Shown here: positions 43,046-55,640 of the stretch, in pieces
Numbering within the stretch: the stretch's first letter is position 1
How the letters are laid out: every line of letters begins with the position of its first letter
Origin: Capronia americana
Taxonomy: Eukaryota > Ascomycota > Eurotiomycetes > Chaetothyriales > Herpotrichiellaceae
Direction: 5' to 3'
DNA length: 64,000 nucleotides
Assembly (NCBI GenBank): GCA_016110215.1
Contig: JADWQD010000027.1
Span: 62,001 to 126,000 of the forward strand
Notes under the pieces: generated by a model
What the model saw: only the letters and a program-made list of their open reading frames with translations
The model's database searches: none
What the model was told of the DNA's origin: nothing
Program-made: the position numbers and the translations under genes

Positions 43046-45304
43046 TCACACTTGCTTGGACGGCGTCCTCGCATGGCCGTTCATGTATGGACGTTTCTGA
43101 AGGCGTCTCGACCCACCCAAGCGCAGCACCTTCAAGAAGGGCTCGAAGAACGTGAAGAAGATCCAGTAGACCAAGCTGACGGGGCCGAAGATCGACATGG
43201 GGAGAGCGTTTAGCAGGAGGTGGCCTAAGATTAGTGCGCAAATGTGTTAGCAAAGTGCCCAGGAAGCGACGCGGCATAATCACTCCATTGTTTGAAGCTT
43301 TCTTTTCTCCCGGTAGTCATTCGGGCTTTACGCCGGAGAGAAGAGAGAGACGGGCCGGATGCGGTACTTACCCCAAACAAGTGGTCTCCTTTGGACCAAC
43401 TCGTATATCTCGGTTCTCATGATCTCTTCGGCGCCATCCCATTTCCACGGGCCGACGAGTCGGAATTTGGTGTTGAAGTTTGCACCAAAGGCCCACGCGA
43501 TGAAGACTTTTCGACCGTACTTCAGGACGTCGAAGATAGACGGTGCGGCACCCATGTCCAGGGCGAGTTGATAAGCGTAGTCTTCATGATCGACGCCGTG
43601 GAGGATGCGTGCGCCGGCTCGGGGCTTCAACTTGTACCATTCTTCCGCGTCCGGGTCATACGACGGGGAGAGGTGTTGCAAGTTCGACTGGGGGAGGAGA
43701 TTGAGAATTCGGAGGACCCAGAGCTGGGCTTGGAACTCTGCGAGGGGTGGGATTGCGCCTGGCATTGGTTCGTGGTGAGCAAATGACAAAGACCATCGGA
43801 GATTGTATTATTGCAGAGATGAGACATGGCCAGGTTGGATCAGGACTGAGAACTTACCAATCTGTGGGCGAACAAAGCCTATGAACCCAACCGTCTCGTC
43901 ACCCTCTTTCCAGAGGGCACGAACATTGGCGTCCTCGGAATGGGGATATCCTGGGCTCAAGAACGGGAACGATATATGACTGTAACCTGTTGCGAAGATG
44001 ATGACATCCGGCTTGATCTTCACGGTCTCGATGTACTTGGACTCTATCGAGTCGTTCTTCTTGAAATGGATAATGCCTTCATCATCGATGTACTCGGGCC
44101 ATGGAGCAAATTCGACGCTCTTCCCTTTTTGGTCGATTCTGGGGAGGTCGATCTTGCTGTTTTTCCACTGCCCGAATTTGCCGTATGTGTGGTACCGCCT
44201 ATTGAAGTACGGCTGTACCCTGGTGGACTTGACAAAGAGGACTATCGTAATCAGTGACTTGACAGGGGCCTTGGACGAAAGGAAGAACACGCACTTTGAG
44301 ACATGTGAAAGCCCTTATTGATCGCAGCATGCTGGCCATAACCATAACGTGTGTTGTTGAGCAACAACCAAGCGCCCTTGGTCCACCAATCGTAGAAGAG
44401 CCACTGCCAACGCTGGTTCCTCAACTTCGGATGCGAATAAGCCGTGTCGAACAGACTGTTCCAGTTTGTGTCAACTGGAGAAGCGCCATGGTCGGGTTCT
44501 TGCTTGCCATTGACGACAAATCGTTCAACAAACTGTGAATGACTGGTCAGCTATCGAGCTTGCCATAGGGGAACGAACCGCTTACCTTTGGTGCCAGGAC
44601 AAACCCGCCTCTGTGGGAAAGCGTCACGGTCTTGGTGGGCGAGGTGACGGCAAAGTAGGCCATGTCCATTGCCGTTTCGCCCACCCCAAGGATCACGACA
44701 TTGCTGCCCTCCTTGAAGATATCTCGGCCCTTGTATTGTGAGGAATGAAGGACTGTGGGTACTTTTTCAATACCAGGAATGTCCGGCACCACAGATTGTA
44801 CGTGCAATCCCGTGCTCACCGCAACAGCATCGCAGGCCCATTCCTCCGTGCTTCCGTCCGGCGAAGTGTACGTGACGACATGGCCCTTGCCGCCTTTAGC
44901 CCGGCGGACATTCGTCACCTTGGTGTTCAGGTTGATGTGTGGCCGCAACTTGAAATGGTCGGCATAGTCTTCGAGGTACTCAACATACTCTTTAAGCTTG
45001 AGAAAATCGTTGTCTCCGCTGGGAAAGCGGCCCTTGGGAACCCTAAAGTCAGAGAAGACCGTCAAGAACTTTGACGAGACCATCTGTAAGGAGAGTTAGT
45101 GCTGTCAATCACCATGGCGGTGAGGGAATCTAAGCTCACCTCGCCTTCCGGGTACGTGCGGTAGCGGAAGGTGCCTCCGATGCCATCCTGGGCTTCAAAG
45201 AGTTTCGCTTCGATTGGCGCGACGTTGAACCGCTGACTAGCTTCGAGGAGGTATTTCAGAGTCACTAGGCCTCCCGGCCCGCCTCCAATGATAGCAACAC
45301 GCAT
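43046..45304 (-). CDS. Flavin-containing monooxygenase
   Basis: This is an FAD- and NADPH-dependent oxygenase of the FMO class, which oxidises N or S centres of small molecules or does Baeyer-Villiger reactions. Exons in coding order are 45304-45140, 45083-44586, 44532-44295, 44241-43858, 43758-43372 and 43224-43046; total 1851 nt, 616 residues. The FAD Rossmann motif GGGPGG is at residues 7-12. The NADPH site GVGETAMD is near residue 195, after LHSSQYKG. The ATGYSHISFPFL stretch near residue 360 is the conserved ATG motif of the class. The last exon encodes a hydrophobic segment (PVSLVYWIFFTFF), so the enzyme may be membrane-attached. Introns run 46-147 bp. The substrate is unknown. It is divergent from PAM18. 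Confidence 0.92.
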
Positions 45305-46004
45305 TTTTGGCAACCGCTCAACCCAGAAGAAGTTGTGCTCGGAAATCAACACGAAAAACTTGGGATGGAAACAAAAGCTGTGTAACGTGAAAGCTTCAAG
45401 GATTCTTTTACGCCTCGGGAGCTGGGAGAACCCCGTCTCGCTTGCATGATCTCCCCACCTGTACGTCGAAGAATCTGGCTGTCGGTACCTCGCTCGTGAT
45501 GAAGGACAACGTGTTCGTGCTGGCACGATTGGACCGATAGGTTAGCTTATGCAGGGTCAGCCTGGGCCTGCGCCCACACGCAGCGCGAATTGCTCCGAGA
45601 CAGCACATCATGCAGCAGAGGCAAATCAGAGGGTAGACACGCCCAAGGACACCGAGCGAGAGGGACTAGAGTGAGAAAATCAGTGCTGTCGTTGGAACAA
45701 TCAAGCAGGTCGACAAGCTCCCATGTCGATAGTTCCTGGGCGACGAGTTGAAGCGGCAACTAAAGGCGAGACGGGCAAGTCTTACCTGCGTCATCGGCAT
45801 CGCCCAATGGAGCAACATAGCCGGGGCCTTTTTCCCAGCGCCGAATCTTTTTCCTTGCGATTCCAGCACGACAAGCACATCTATCAGTGATCTATCAATC
45901 CATTAACATCCTGGCCACTGGTCCGACCGTCGCCCAAAGAACCCCTTCGCACCTCTTGCTCAGCCTGGTATCGCGGTTTACGTACACAAACACCCCAACG
46001 ACAA
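45305..46004. other. Divergent intergenic region, FMO / PAM18 promoters
   Basis: 700 bp between two outward start codons. No motif recognised. Confidence 0.5.
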
Positions 46005-46393
46005 ATGGCGTCCACGCTCGCCATCGGCGTAGGCATCGCCGCCGCAGCATTCTTCGTACGGCTTTTACTTCCTCGCTTCCCGCATTCTGTACTGACTGAC
46101 ATATCCTCCAGGGTCGCGCCGGCCTCGTCGCTTTCCGCCGCTACCGTAACCCGAACGGCCTCAACGCCCTCGGCCGACCCTTCTACAAAGGCGGCTTCGA
46201 GCCGAAGATGACCAAACGAGAAGCGTCGTTGATCCTCGACCTGAGCGAGCGGACGTTGACGAAAGACAAAATACGCAAGAACCACCGTGCACTCATGCTG
46301 TCGAATCATCCGGATCGAGGAGGCAGCCCGTATTTGGCGAGTAAGGTTAATGAGGCAAAGGAGCTTCTCGAGAAGGAGGGTCCTCGAAGCTGA
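46005..46393 (+). CDS. PAM18: Mitochondrial import motor J-protein Pam18 (Tim14)
   Basis: Pam18 is the inner-membrane J-protein that stimulates Hsp70 in the TIM23 import motor. Exons are 46005-46055 and 46112-46393 (56-bp intron GTACGG...CTCCAG), total 333 nt, 110 residues. Residues 4-18 form the membrane anchor (TLAIGVGIAAAAFF). The segment FRRYRNPNGLNALGRPFYKG is the typical linker. The C-terminal J-domain has its HPD tripeptide in LSNHPDRGGSPYLASKVNEA. Fungal Pam18 is often longer at the N-terminus (yeast 168), so this is a short form like metazoan DNAJC19; an extra 5' exon is possible but not seen. Confidence 0.93.
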
Positions 46394-47037
46394 GGCGGAA
46401 TAATGGATGCGCCCTGATTCCGAGGGATGTGTATAGTATGAGCCTTGGCTGGATTGTGAATTGCGGTATTTGCGAAGCATAGCGCAGGCGTTTCGGGACT
46501 GGATTTGTATATGCACGGACATGGGATGGCGGATTTTCTTTGCGCTCTCAGATTCATTTGGCGATTGCGTCGAACTCCAAGCTGATCGAGCAGCGTTGGG
46601 GAACTGAGGCATTATTCTCCTCTCGATATGTATAGATTACAGAACTAGATGAAGCCAACGGGAGGGAAAAGGAAAGCAGGAGGAGAGGAATCTAGAGGAC
46701 TCACCCCATGATATGATTTCTTCAATTTCGATTGGGAAAGCATCAGCCTCTAGATACAGTACAGAGACCAATGATTTGGAACGCCACCCCATGTTTCTTT
46801 CACCGGACTTCAGTCACTTCGACCGAACGGAAACATACGTCTCCAAGGACTCAAATGGTGCTCCATCACTTTGAGAAATGTAGAGCCATCGAACATAGAA
46901 TACCCCAAGGCAGCGTGGACTGGCATTCCATTTATGACCAGACAAAAGAGGATCCTCATCATGTCTTCTCTAAAACGACTGGGTCGATGCCATCTAGGTA
47001 TTGTGTATATCCACACCCTGAATCATAACACGTCGCA
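46394..47037. other. Convergent intergenic region
   Basis: 644 bp of 3' flanks of PAM18 (+) and the hydrolase gene (-). Nothing recognised. Confidence 0.5.
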
Positions 47038-48442
47038 TCAGGACTTCACCTGCTCAATCGACTCACATTTCTCAAACCGCGCCTCCAGGAACGCATTGAA
47101 CTCGGCTTCGACCTCCCAAACAAGGACATGCCCCTTATCGTCCCAGACCTTGAACTGCGCCCCTCCATCCTCTCCGCCCAGCTGGTCCTTCAACATGGTG
47201 AAATGATGGAAATCGATCATCCGATCCTGCGTGCCATGCACGACACAGATCCTCTCCCTCCCGACAACGTCACCGATCCGCTTGATGGCCTCGGCGGATT
47301 TAAAGTGCCATCCCGCCGCGATCGCCTGGAGCGTGAACCCTTTGCGCGTGAACCCGGCCTTATCCATCCGCTTCTGCAGTTCTCCCGCGGCAAAGCGATC
47401 GCGATTCGTGGGGAAGTTCTTCGCGGGGTCTTCGTTCTCCGTATCCTCCTGGGCGAGCCATTCGTCCGCGAACAAGCGGTGCGCGATCTCGTCGAGCTGC
47501 ACGTCGATGTCCCGCGGGATGAACATGTTGATCCTGTTGCGGAGGTTCTCGACGAAGGGGAGCGTGCGTACCAGGCGCGGGGCCGTGGAGATCAGCGAAA
47601 GGGACGCGATGTGGTCGGGGATCAGGAGGGCGAGTTCCTGTGCGATCATGCCGCCCATGCTGATGCCGATGATGTGGAGGTCCCGGCTTGGAGGAGAGGT
47701 GTTTGTGGATGGAGATGGAGATGAAGAATGCGATGTCGGGAGCGGTAACCAGCCGACGTGCTGTAATAGTTCAATCACATCTCGAGCCATCTCGGAGGTC
47801 GAGTAGCGGCAGGAGGGCTTGTCGCTGAGGCCCATGCCCCGGTTGTCGAGGACGAGGCAGGAGTATCGGCTGGACCGGTCGTGGCCGAAGTACTTGGTTT
47901 GGCGCTTCCATGCTGTACGAAAGGCGCCGAGGCCCATTAACCACTACGGAAACGAATGTTAGAAGAGAGGGCACGGAGACGGAGACGGAGACACGTAACG
48001 ACGAGGGTACGAGATCGAAGGTGCTGACATTGCCGCCAGCGCTGGGGCTGGGACTGTTGCGCGGCTTCTGGAGAAAGGTTTGATGCAATAGCTGGCGTCA
48101 AAGCATTTGCGCTCAAGAGCCCATGACCTCTTGGGCAAGTGAATGGCTCACGTCGTCTACAGGCATCTCGTCCTCGATTCTTCCTCAACAAGCACATCTG
48201 CAGCCATCAACCAGCCAGCCAGTCCACCACATCGTATACGAGGTAAACAGACACTGGGGAATTTTGAAAGCACCTACTACGAGCTTGACATCTCCCTGTC
48301 CATGAATTTCATAGTATAGCTTGAACGGGCCTCCAGCTCGTCCCTTAGCGACCTCGGCATAGCCCTCCTTGGTAGGCGGTAAATCCCACTCAACAGTATC
48401 GAACGCCGGATGGGAAATAATCTCCGCGGCTTTGAGCGGCAT
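47038..48442 (-). CDS. Alpha/beta hydrolase
   Basis: Exons in coding order are 48442-48278 and 47943-47038, total 1071 nt, 356 residues. The 334-bp intron has GTAGGT as best donor (GTAGTA three bases earlier gives one residue less) and CCGTAG as acceptor. Fold marks are WLMGLGAFRTAW (oxyanion region), LVLDNRGMGLSDKP (strand 4 region), the nucleophile elbow GISMGGM, an acid in VVHGTQDRMID, and a final His in DDKGHVLVWE. The LVLDNRGMG block is common in fungal hydrolases close to esterase/lipase EstA-like proteins. A Ser/Pro/Thr-rich loop (SHSSSPSPSTNTSPPS) precedes the nucleophile. The reaction is unknown. Confidence 0.86.
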
Positions 48443-50098
48443 GGCGCAGTCTTGGTGGAAAAGCGACGATTACTCGATCGAGTGCACACTTTGACGCTTT
48501 GTGGAGAACTGGGTGGAATACACTCCGTACGTCGCTGGACACGATCTTGTGATAAGGTCGCGTGCCCGTCGTGATGTAATGTCAGCAAAAGGTCAGATTC
48601 AAACCGGTGAAGGAACCCGACGAGGCTGGAAAAGACGGCGACGCTAGAGAGAAGGCTTGGGAAGGGTCTAACACGAACTTCGGATCATCAAACGAGTCTA
48701 CTGCAGGTGATGGAAGTAAGAACGATCATGCCTTCGAGAATGAGATCAGGATGCAAGATTGTCGAGGCTGCATGATTTCATGAGGGCGGCAACTAACCAG
48801 TTTCGGTCCGTCACTCGCCAGCTGCGAACTGACATCATTAACGTGCTGTGGGTGTGGTCGCAGGCAGCATGGTGTATGGCATATGACAAGCAATGTACAC
48901 ACCGTCATATGGACAGAGTGATGACTGCCCCTGTTTGCGCCTCGATTTATATTTTGAAGGCCCCGGTTACATCTCTCTGTCGTGGCCTCGGCATGGGTGA
49001 ACTTCGGGGGGGACGAGGGAGAGTTCCCTGACATTGACATTGAAGATCACCTCTCTTGAGGGCCTGGAGTTTCTGAGAGTTGCCGGCATCGTCGTGCTAG
49101 AGAGAATTTATAGTTCCACGAATGGACCGGGGAGCTGGGTTATACAACCGCCCGTCGATCTTCGAAGGATCTTGGATCAACTGAGGCAGCAAGGTGATTA
49201 TGACATGCTTGTACGAGGTAGGTGATCGATCTTCTCATGCAGAACATACTTACATCATCAACACCTGTAAGCACCCCAAGCGCCGATGCAAATGATCGGC
49301 CTCACGGGGCTCGACATTGAGATCTTCATCTTTGGCGAGCCGAATCGAATCATCGACCATTGCCCCGGCCGTCAAACTTAATCCCCCCTGATCAGCAGAG
49401 CGCCGGCGAAGTGCCACGCACGCGCGGGCCACATCTGCGTACTAAGATAGCACTGTCAATCCCAACAATGTGCATTAGCATCTCTGTCAATCCTGCCGAT
49501 CCAGATGGCGGGGTTGTTATGAGAACATTTGCTCTGAGGTCATAGTCGAGTCGAAGTGGACGCGTGAAAATACACAAGATGGCAGAAGCCAAGTGGTTGG
49601 AAACAACAATCAATTCATTGAAGTGATCTCCAGATGACGAAGAGTACACGCACGCCCCCTGTGCGCTTGTACATGTAAATGAAATTCATTTCGTTATTGT
49701 AATTGTATCCTGCTCAACGCATAGGCCCGACAGTCCCACTCACTTTAACCTCGTCGACATCGTAGCGCGTGTATGCGTCGACTCATCGGTGCTTTTAGGT
49801 ATCTGTCTTGCGGAGCGCGGATGTTATATGGATTTTCGTTTCCAAAAATGTAGGTATCATCGTTCCAATACCTTTCGTCCTCGATGCCTCATCGAGTGAA
49901 AGACTTCCTCCAATTGCTAGCGCTGAGCCCCAAACCAGGCATTTTTCTCTTTTCTGGGGTTTTCGTAGTCAAGAAATACACACAATAAATAAAGTGATGC
50001 CGTAAAATCTTACTAAAAGAGTGTGGGAAATAATCGTCGTCAGAAGGAATGGGTGGATGGATGTGTTTGCCTCCGTGGCTCGGTAGTGTCGCGCCTCG
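48443..50098. other. Intergenic region, no gene seen
   Basis: 1.66 kb holding the hydrolase promoter and 3' flank of the C2H2 gene. Frames are under 105 codons, with no domain. Confidence 0.5.
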
Positions 50099-51467
50099 TT
50101 ATTGATCCATCCGGAACATCTCGTCGTCGTCCATTTGGACGTCCCTGTCGTCACCGCGACCCCGGTAATTGCGCTCGTCCGAGAGGTTTTGTGTCAAGGT
50201 AGGAGGATGCATCTGCAACAGCGGATTATATACAGTTGTCAATGTACTGTCAGATGACTTGCTGTTGAAAGACTGGTATTGTTGTGGCAATGGTGGTACA
50301 GGTGGCACGTCAGCGCCGAGATAGGATGGCTTCGTACGAGGTGTCCCACTGCTGAACGAGAGCCCAGCCGTGGCAGCGGCCAACGTACCATCGTCGGTGC
50401 CGGAGGTGCCAGGACGGAAATCGACGCCCGAGAATCGATGAGGTGGCAGGCCCGGTGAATGGAAGCTCTCAGCATACGAGCTGGACGCAACCGACCTATA
50501 AGAACGCGAGAAGCCGTTGCTGCCGCTACTGAATCGCTTGGAGTTTGGAACAGGGTAGGCCGCTTCACTCATGGGAGGGGGAGTGGTCTCCACCGAGCTG
50601 AGCTCGTCTTGCATTTCGGACGAGGAGAATCCTGGGGATGCAGATGAATCTTCGCTTGGATCGACCGCTGCGGCTTCGAGATCGAACTGGTTAGCTGCTG
50701 GGTTCTCCACAGTCATGTTACACAGCACCGAGGCGGCCTCGAGCAGTTGAACCTGCTGGTGCTTTGAGATCAGCAATTTAGATGTAATTGCCCATGCCGG
50801 ATCATGTTCCCATCTAGCATTCCCCATGTCAGTAAAGGCGTGAGAGGCCTGTGGGAAAAACATACAAGTGCTTGGTGAGGCAACTGCTGTGCTTGTATCC
50901 CTTGCCGCAGGTATCACACCGCAAGTCAGCCGCAGACTTCTTGCCCTCGCCCTTGATCAGGTGCGAGCCCTCACTTGCCCTTCTGTTTCGATTCTTGAGG
51001 TTCTTAGACGAGGACTGGTTGTCCTCATCGTTGGAATTGTCCTCGAGGGCATCATTGTCCTGGCCAGGAGCGGCATGGGCTGCGGCGTCAAAGTACGAGT
51101 GCATGCTGGGTCTACCACTCATCGACTGTGATTCTGCTGTCTTTCTGGAGCCCATGCTCCTCCGATGGTTCTGTATGGGCATCCCAGCCAGGCCGCCTTG
51201 GTCTCTCAATGCCGCAGCGATGGCAGCTTGGGCGGTGCTAGAGGCTCCGGCGTTGACACTTTTCCGGCGGTTGACTCGGTGGGAAGGGTTCGTAGCAGAC
51301 AGCGAGACAGAGTGAGAGTGTTGTCTACCGCCTGTCGAAGGGTGCCTTGAGGAAAAACTGCCAGAGACAGGACGAGAAGACGGCGGCTCCTTTGTTTAGA
51401 AATACAAGTCAGCACGGGCGTTCGGTCGAGAACGGGCTATTACTCGACTCACTTTTGAGGATGCCAT
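50099..51467 (-). CDS. C2H2 zinc-finger protein
   Basis: Exons in coding order are 51467-51453 (MASSK), 51389-50866 and 50813-50099, total 1254 nt, 417 residues. A single C-x2-C-x12-H-x3-H finger (CDTCGKGYKHSSCLTKHLWEH, about residues 160-180) is cut by intron 2 between the two His residues, so it forms only after splicing. It is followed by WAITSKLLISKHQQVQLLEAA, which is conserved in fungal members of this family. The N-terminal 150 residues are Ser/Arg/Asn-rich. The C-terminal part is Ser/Pro-rich with an acidic end (DDRDVQMDDDEMF), consistent with a regulator having a disordered activation region. One finger alone rarely binds DNA specifically. The function is not known to me. Confidence 0.88.
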
Positions 51468-54400
51468 GTTGAGAAAGTTGAAGGTGAGTATCGGACGACT
51501 CTCGAGCTCAAAACCGTAGTCAGTCTTGAGACTTGAGAGCCGTCAAGAAACAGTGGTGGCCAAAAGTGGTGAGAGGGATGCTTTGTGTGTTGTGGGGTGG
51601 GGATGCCGCGAGAATTCGAAGGATTGACGAGCGCGAGGGGGGAAGCCGACGGAGCGGGCAACTGCAGGAACAGAACAGCTGTTCGAAAAGACGGTATAAA
51701 TCGACCCGTCACGGTGGACTCGAGTATAGAAAACTCTCAAACCCGCTTTCCAATGCAACTGGAGGGTTGAAGTTTGGTCCAGCAAGTGAAGGTTAAGTGA
51801 GTGGCCTGCAAACTGGACTTGTGGGAGTGGGAGCGTGGAACAGCGGAAATAGTTCAGTTGACACTTTATTAGGAATTTGGTTCGTGACTTGCGTGCAGCG
51901 GGTTAATAGCGTGGTTTGCCGATCGAAGATCGTGGCTGTGGAGTTCAGGCCGGATAAAGGCGCCTCTGGCCTGTCCAAGGGCTACTGGATCTGGCAAGGG
52001 AAATGAAGCTGGCAAAAGACGCCAGCAACGACGTGTAGAGGAGGTCAAGAGGGTTAAAGGTGATGCGTGAGGCCTTCCTCGGGTTTTTTTTTTCTGCGCT
52101 GACGGGCCTGCTGATCGAGCCGATTTCAGTATCCTCGTGCTGATACTTTTTCTCTGGCCTTCTTCTCCTGACCTTTTGTCTGACTGGTTGGCCGTGTTCC
52201 TTGCTTCTGCCAGCCTTCGCTGCGGGGTCGCCCGTGCCTGGGCCTAAGCGTCTCAAGCTCGCGCAGCTGGAAATTAATGGCAGTGAGCTCTGGACCAGTG
52301 CACTGGCAATTGTTTCAGCAACACGGGCGGCTGAAGAAATTATCTCAGAGTCGAGCGCGCGTTTATGCGCATGCACCCGCGTCGTGAAATTCGATAATAA
52401 TAAAAAAGTCTACTAGAAAAGAAAATGAACACGATGACAATCTCGAGGAATTGATCAGCTTTTGCGATTGACACGGGCCGGGATCACCAGAACTGCGGGC
52501 ATGGACCGTGGTGTGTAATGCATGGGCGATGGTAAAACATGGGGCAAGAAGCCCAAAAGAGCATGGCCCGATCAGGTCATGCACAGCTCAAGGTCATGGG
52601 TCAGGCCCCAAAAGCAAGGGCTGATGGGCTAAAAAGCGCCATCAGACGCTCTCGCTGGCGTACCTGACTAAAAACTGACTGGCCTCACCCCAGGCGCCAA
52701 ACCACACGCAGAAGCTCAGAACGTTTCCCCTCCGTACCAAGGAAACTCTCCAAATGTCTGGACCGACCAAACACGGTTCGAAGGTTCACCCCACCGCCTT
52801 CCCGGCACAATGACCGGAGGAGCTGTCCAACGGAATGTCTGTTGTGGGCTTGTGTGGAGAAGAACTCATACCGAGAAGATGGTAACTTGCAGGCGCGGCC
52901 CTCGAAGGTATCATCTGCCACCACGAAGAGGAGGTGCTGAGGAGCACCATCGACACTCGAGGCAATGATGAGCGCTCCTCGGTATCCGCTCCAGAAACGA
53001 CCGTAGCCGCAACTCCGCCAATCACCCAATCCTCTTCACGGCCGCCAAAGGGTGTGCTGATTGGTGAAGTCCCGCCACCCAGGCTGTCTGGCAGGCAGAA
53101 GGCATACTATTGGCCCTGATGGTTCTGATAGAGCGGCACAAGGCAAACACTAGCAAGCAATAGGCACGTCGCCAGCTTGCGGCAGACAGACTATGGCCTG
53201 TTTGAGGACATGTGGGACCAAGGAGTCGCCTTGTCAAACCAGCGACAGGCATCGAGCGGGATTCGCGCCATGCTTCCCAAATCCCAAACGGCATGCGAAC
53301 TCATGCAGAAAGCAGTGCCAGGCACAGCACGGGGCAAGCTCTTACAGGTCAGTTTGGAGACACTTGTGAGCTTGCGAGCCAACAACAAGCGAGGTCGCCT
53401 GACAGGCGCAAGGCCACGAAAAATCACGCACCTTTGGCATCCCTCAATGCCGTCATCGCGTCGGCTTGTGGCTTGCAATGCATGGCTTGCGCAAGTTACG
53501 GCGTCGTCCCGTGGCCCCGTGGCACTGTTCGTATTGAGTATAACAGCTTTGTGCACGAGGTCAGCATCGTCACTGGTCAGCATAGCTTCGTCACCGGCCG
53601 AGAGGTCTGGAGACGGCACGCACGCGGGAGCAATGCAAGTTTACGAATCCCGCTTGGGCAGAGGACTCTGTTGCTCCGTACAGAGGTACGAGTACATCCC
53701 CCGGATGCACGGTTCAATGAATTTTGAAACAAAGCGCCATGGGTCCAGACAGACAGATCAGCCAAATAATGCCGGTCTCCAAACCCATCCGCGTAGAACC
53801 GAGAGCCGTCGGTCAATCAGAGTGCTGATCCCCAAAAATATCCCAATTGGAGAATTCAGCATCTCACTGTGTACACAGACCGTTGTGACTGACCCCATTC
53901 TGCCGAAGCGTCTGATTCGGAGCCTCGGCGAAGGAACGACAAATCTCGCGGCTAAACAGTCTTTTGCTGACGGAGCTGGTGCGATTAAAAGACATTCGAC
54001 CGGAGATGAAATCCTTCGCGGTCGTGTTTGAAAAAAAAAAAAGTCTCTCCTCTGTGTCCTTTCGCAGCATTCAGGAACTCGTACGCCTGCCGTGCTAGGG
54101 AAGCCTAACTGTATCACGCTAGGCGGCGGGGTTTCAGGTCCCAGGCGAGCCTCGGGCGAACCTAACTAAACTCCCGTAAAACGAGCTTGCCCCAGCTTTT
54201 GCGAACGTGTCTGCTCTAAGCCCGAGGCCCAATCGGTTCTCTTCTGGGGTTCCCTCCCCCTCTGTTGTGTCCCGGATACCCTGTACTGTAGATGATGGTG
54301 TACTGATGGATGGCCGACAACGCAACGATGAATTGTATTTCCATCTCCAATGAAACCCCTGCTAGACCATATGGGAGACTATCTCTATATCGCCCGAAAT

Positions 54401-55640
54401 CGGCAGGCCAAGAAGACTCTTAAAGTTATCGCCGCTATCAAGATTGCTGATAACGATGCCTGTCTGCCGTACTACATACTAGGAAAAGGATCGAGTGGCA
54501 AGGGCTACTGTATATCCACAGAATTTTGGATACTCCGTTCTCGCCCGTGTTTTCTAGCCAACAAATAAAAGGCCTTTGTATCTACCTAGCCCAACGGCTA
54601 GCCACCTTGCAGTCTGCACTGTGGGCAAATACGAATAGTAGCACGCAAGGAGGGGAAACGATTACTCCTACTCGCACACATGGTGAGGAGTATCCTGTCG
54701 TTAAGCCCCACCTCTGGATTCCCCGGATAAGAGGTCGGCATTCGAGGGCATATTGTGATATGGTGGTATTGTCGTTCCCCGTGAGAAGTCAGGGCATCGA
54801 GATTGTGTTCCTCGAGTCACTGTGTGTGCGAAACGACAGCAGCGACGGAGTACGTACCCGGCACCACGGAATGTTGGTCTCGCCGAGGTGTCAGGCCAGC
54901 ATCGCGGACAGTCGGCGAGGCAGTGTGCTTGGTCCATGTACAACAAGTACAAGCACACGCTCACAGTAGTAATCGTACCCGGCCATTGTCCACTTTTCGT
55001 CCGTGCTCGTTGCTCGAGAAAGCGCAAGGCTGTGCAGCTTATGTGTTGTCTCCTCTCGGGTGTCCTCTCACCCAGCTCTCATTCCTCCGTCTAGCGTCAC
55101 TCTCCCATTGGAAGGCGAGTCCGACGACTCTTCTGCTATGGAATTTCTGGCTAGGTCGGCGCTGCGTTTGTGGTCGGACTCTGGATTGAGGCTTTGAGGA
55201 GATGGCCGTCCCCTTTCTCTTTGTGGCTGGTGATTCACCATCATTTGGCTCTGGCGCTTTGCCGGAGCCCCAATCAAGTGCCTCTTGCGCACCCCTTTTA
55301 CACTTTCGTTCCCGGCGCCACGGACGTTGGAGCTGTCGCAGGCTGCTATTATTGCCATCACATTTTTTAAACTTGCTCGAGCTCCATCATCGTGGTGAAG
55401 TAAAAATCCCCTACGTACAGATCCATGGCCGTTAGCAAACCTGGTTCTCTACGCATGTGGGCATTGTTATTTTCACGGCATTGATCGGACCAGCCTGTGT
55501 TTGGATTCGAGGATCCAGGATCCCCACCATTTGGACAGGGGCTCAAATCCTTCTCAATTGTATTTCCGACTGCCATCACGTCACTGTAGAGACAAACAGT
55601 GTGTACCCGGTACTGCAGTGACACCAGATCCCGGCACACA
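51468..55640. other. 4.2-kb gene-poor region between divergent genes
   Basis: No gene could be supported. The longest frame, 284 codons at 53177-54031 (+), has no domain, membrane segment or repeat and a composition like translated non-coding DNA. Homopolymers occur at about 52084 (T) and 54030-54042 (A). It could hold long regulatory regions, a lncRNA or a decayed element. Confidence 0.45.

Noticed and set aside
53177..54031. 284-codon plus-strand frame in the gene-poor region
   Set aside because: No domain, membrane segment or repeat; composition like translated spacer. Kept only as a note in the region entry.
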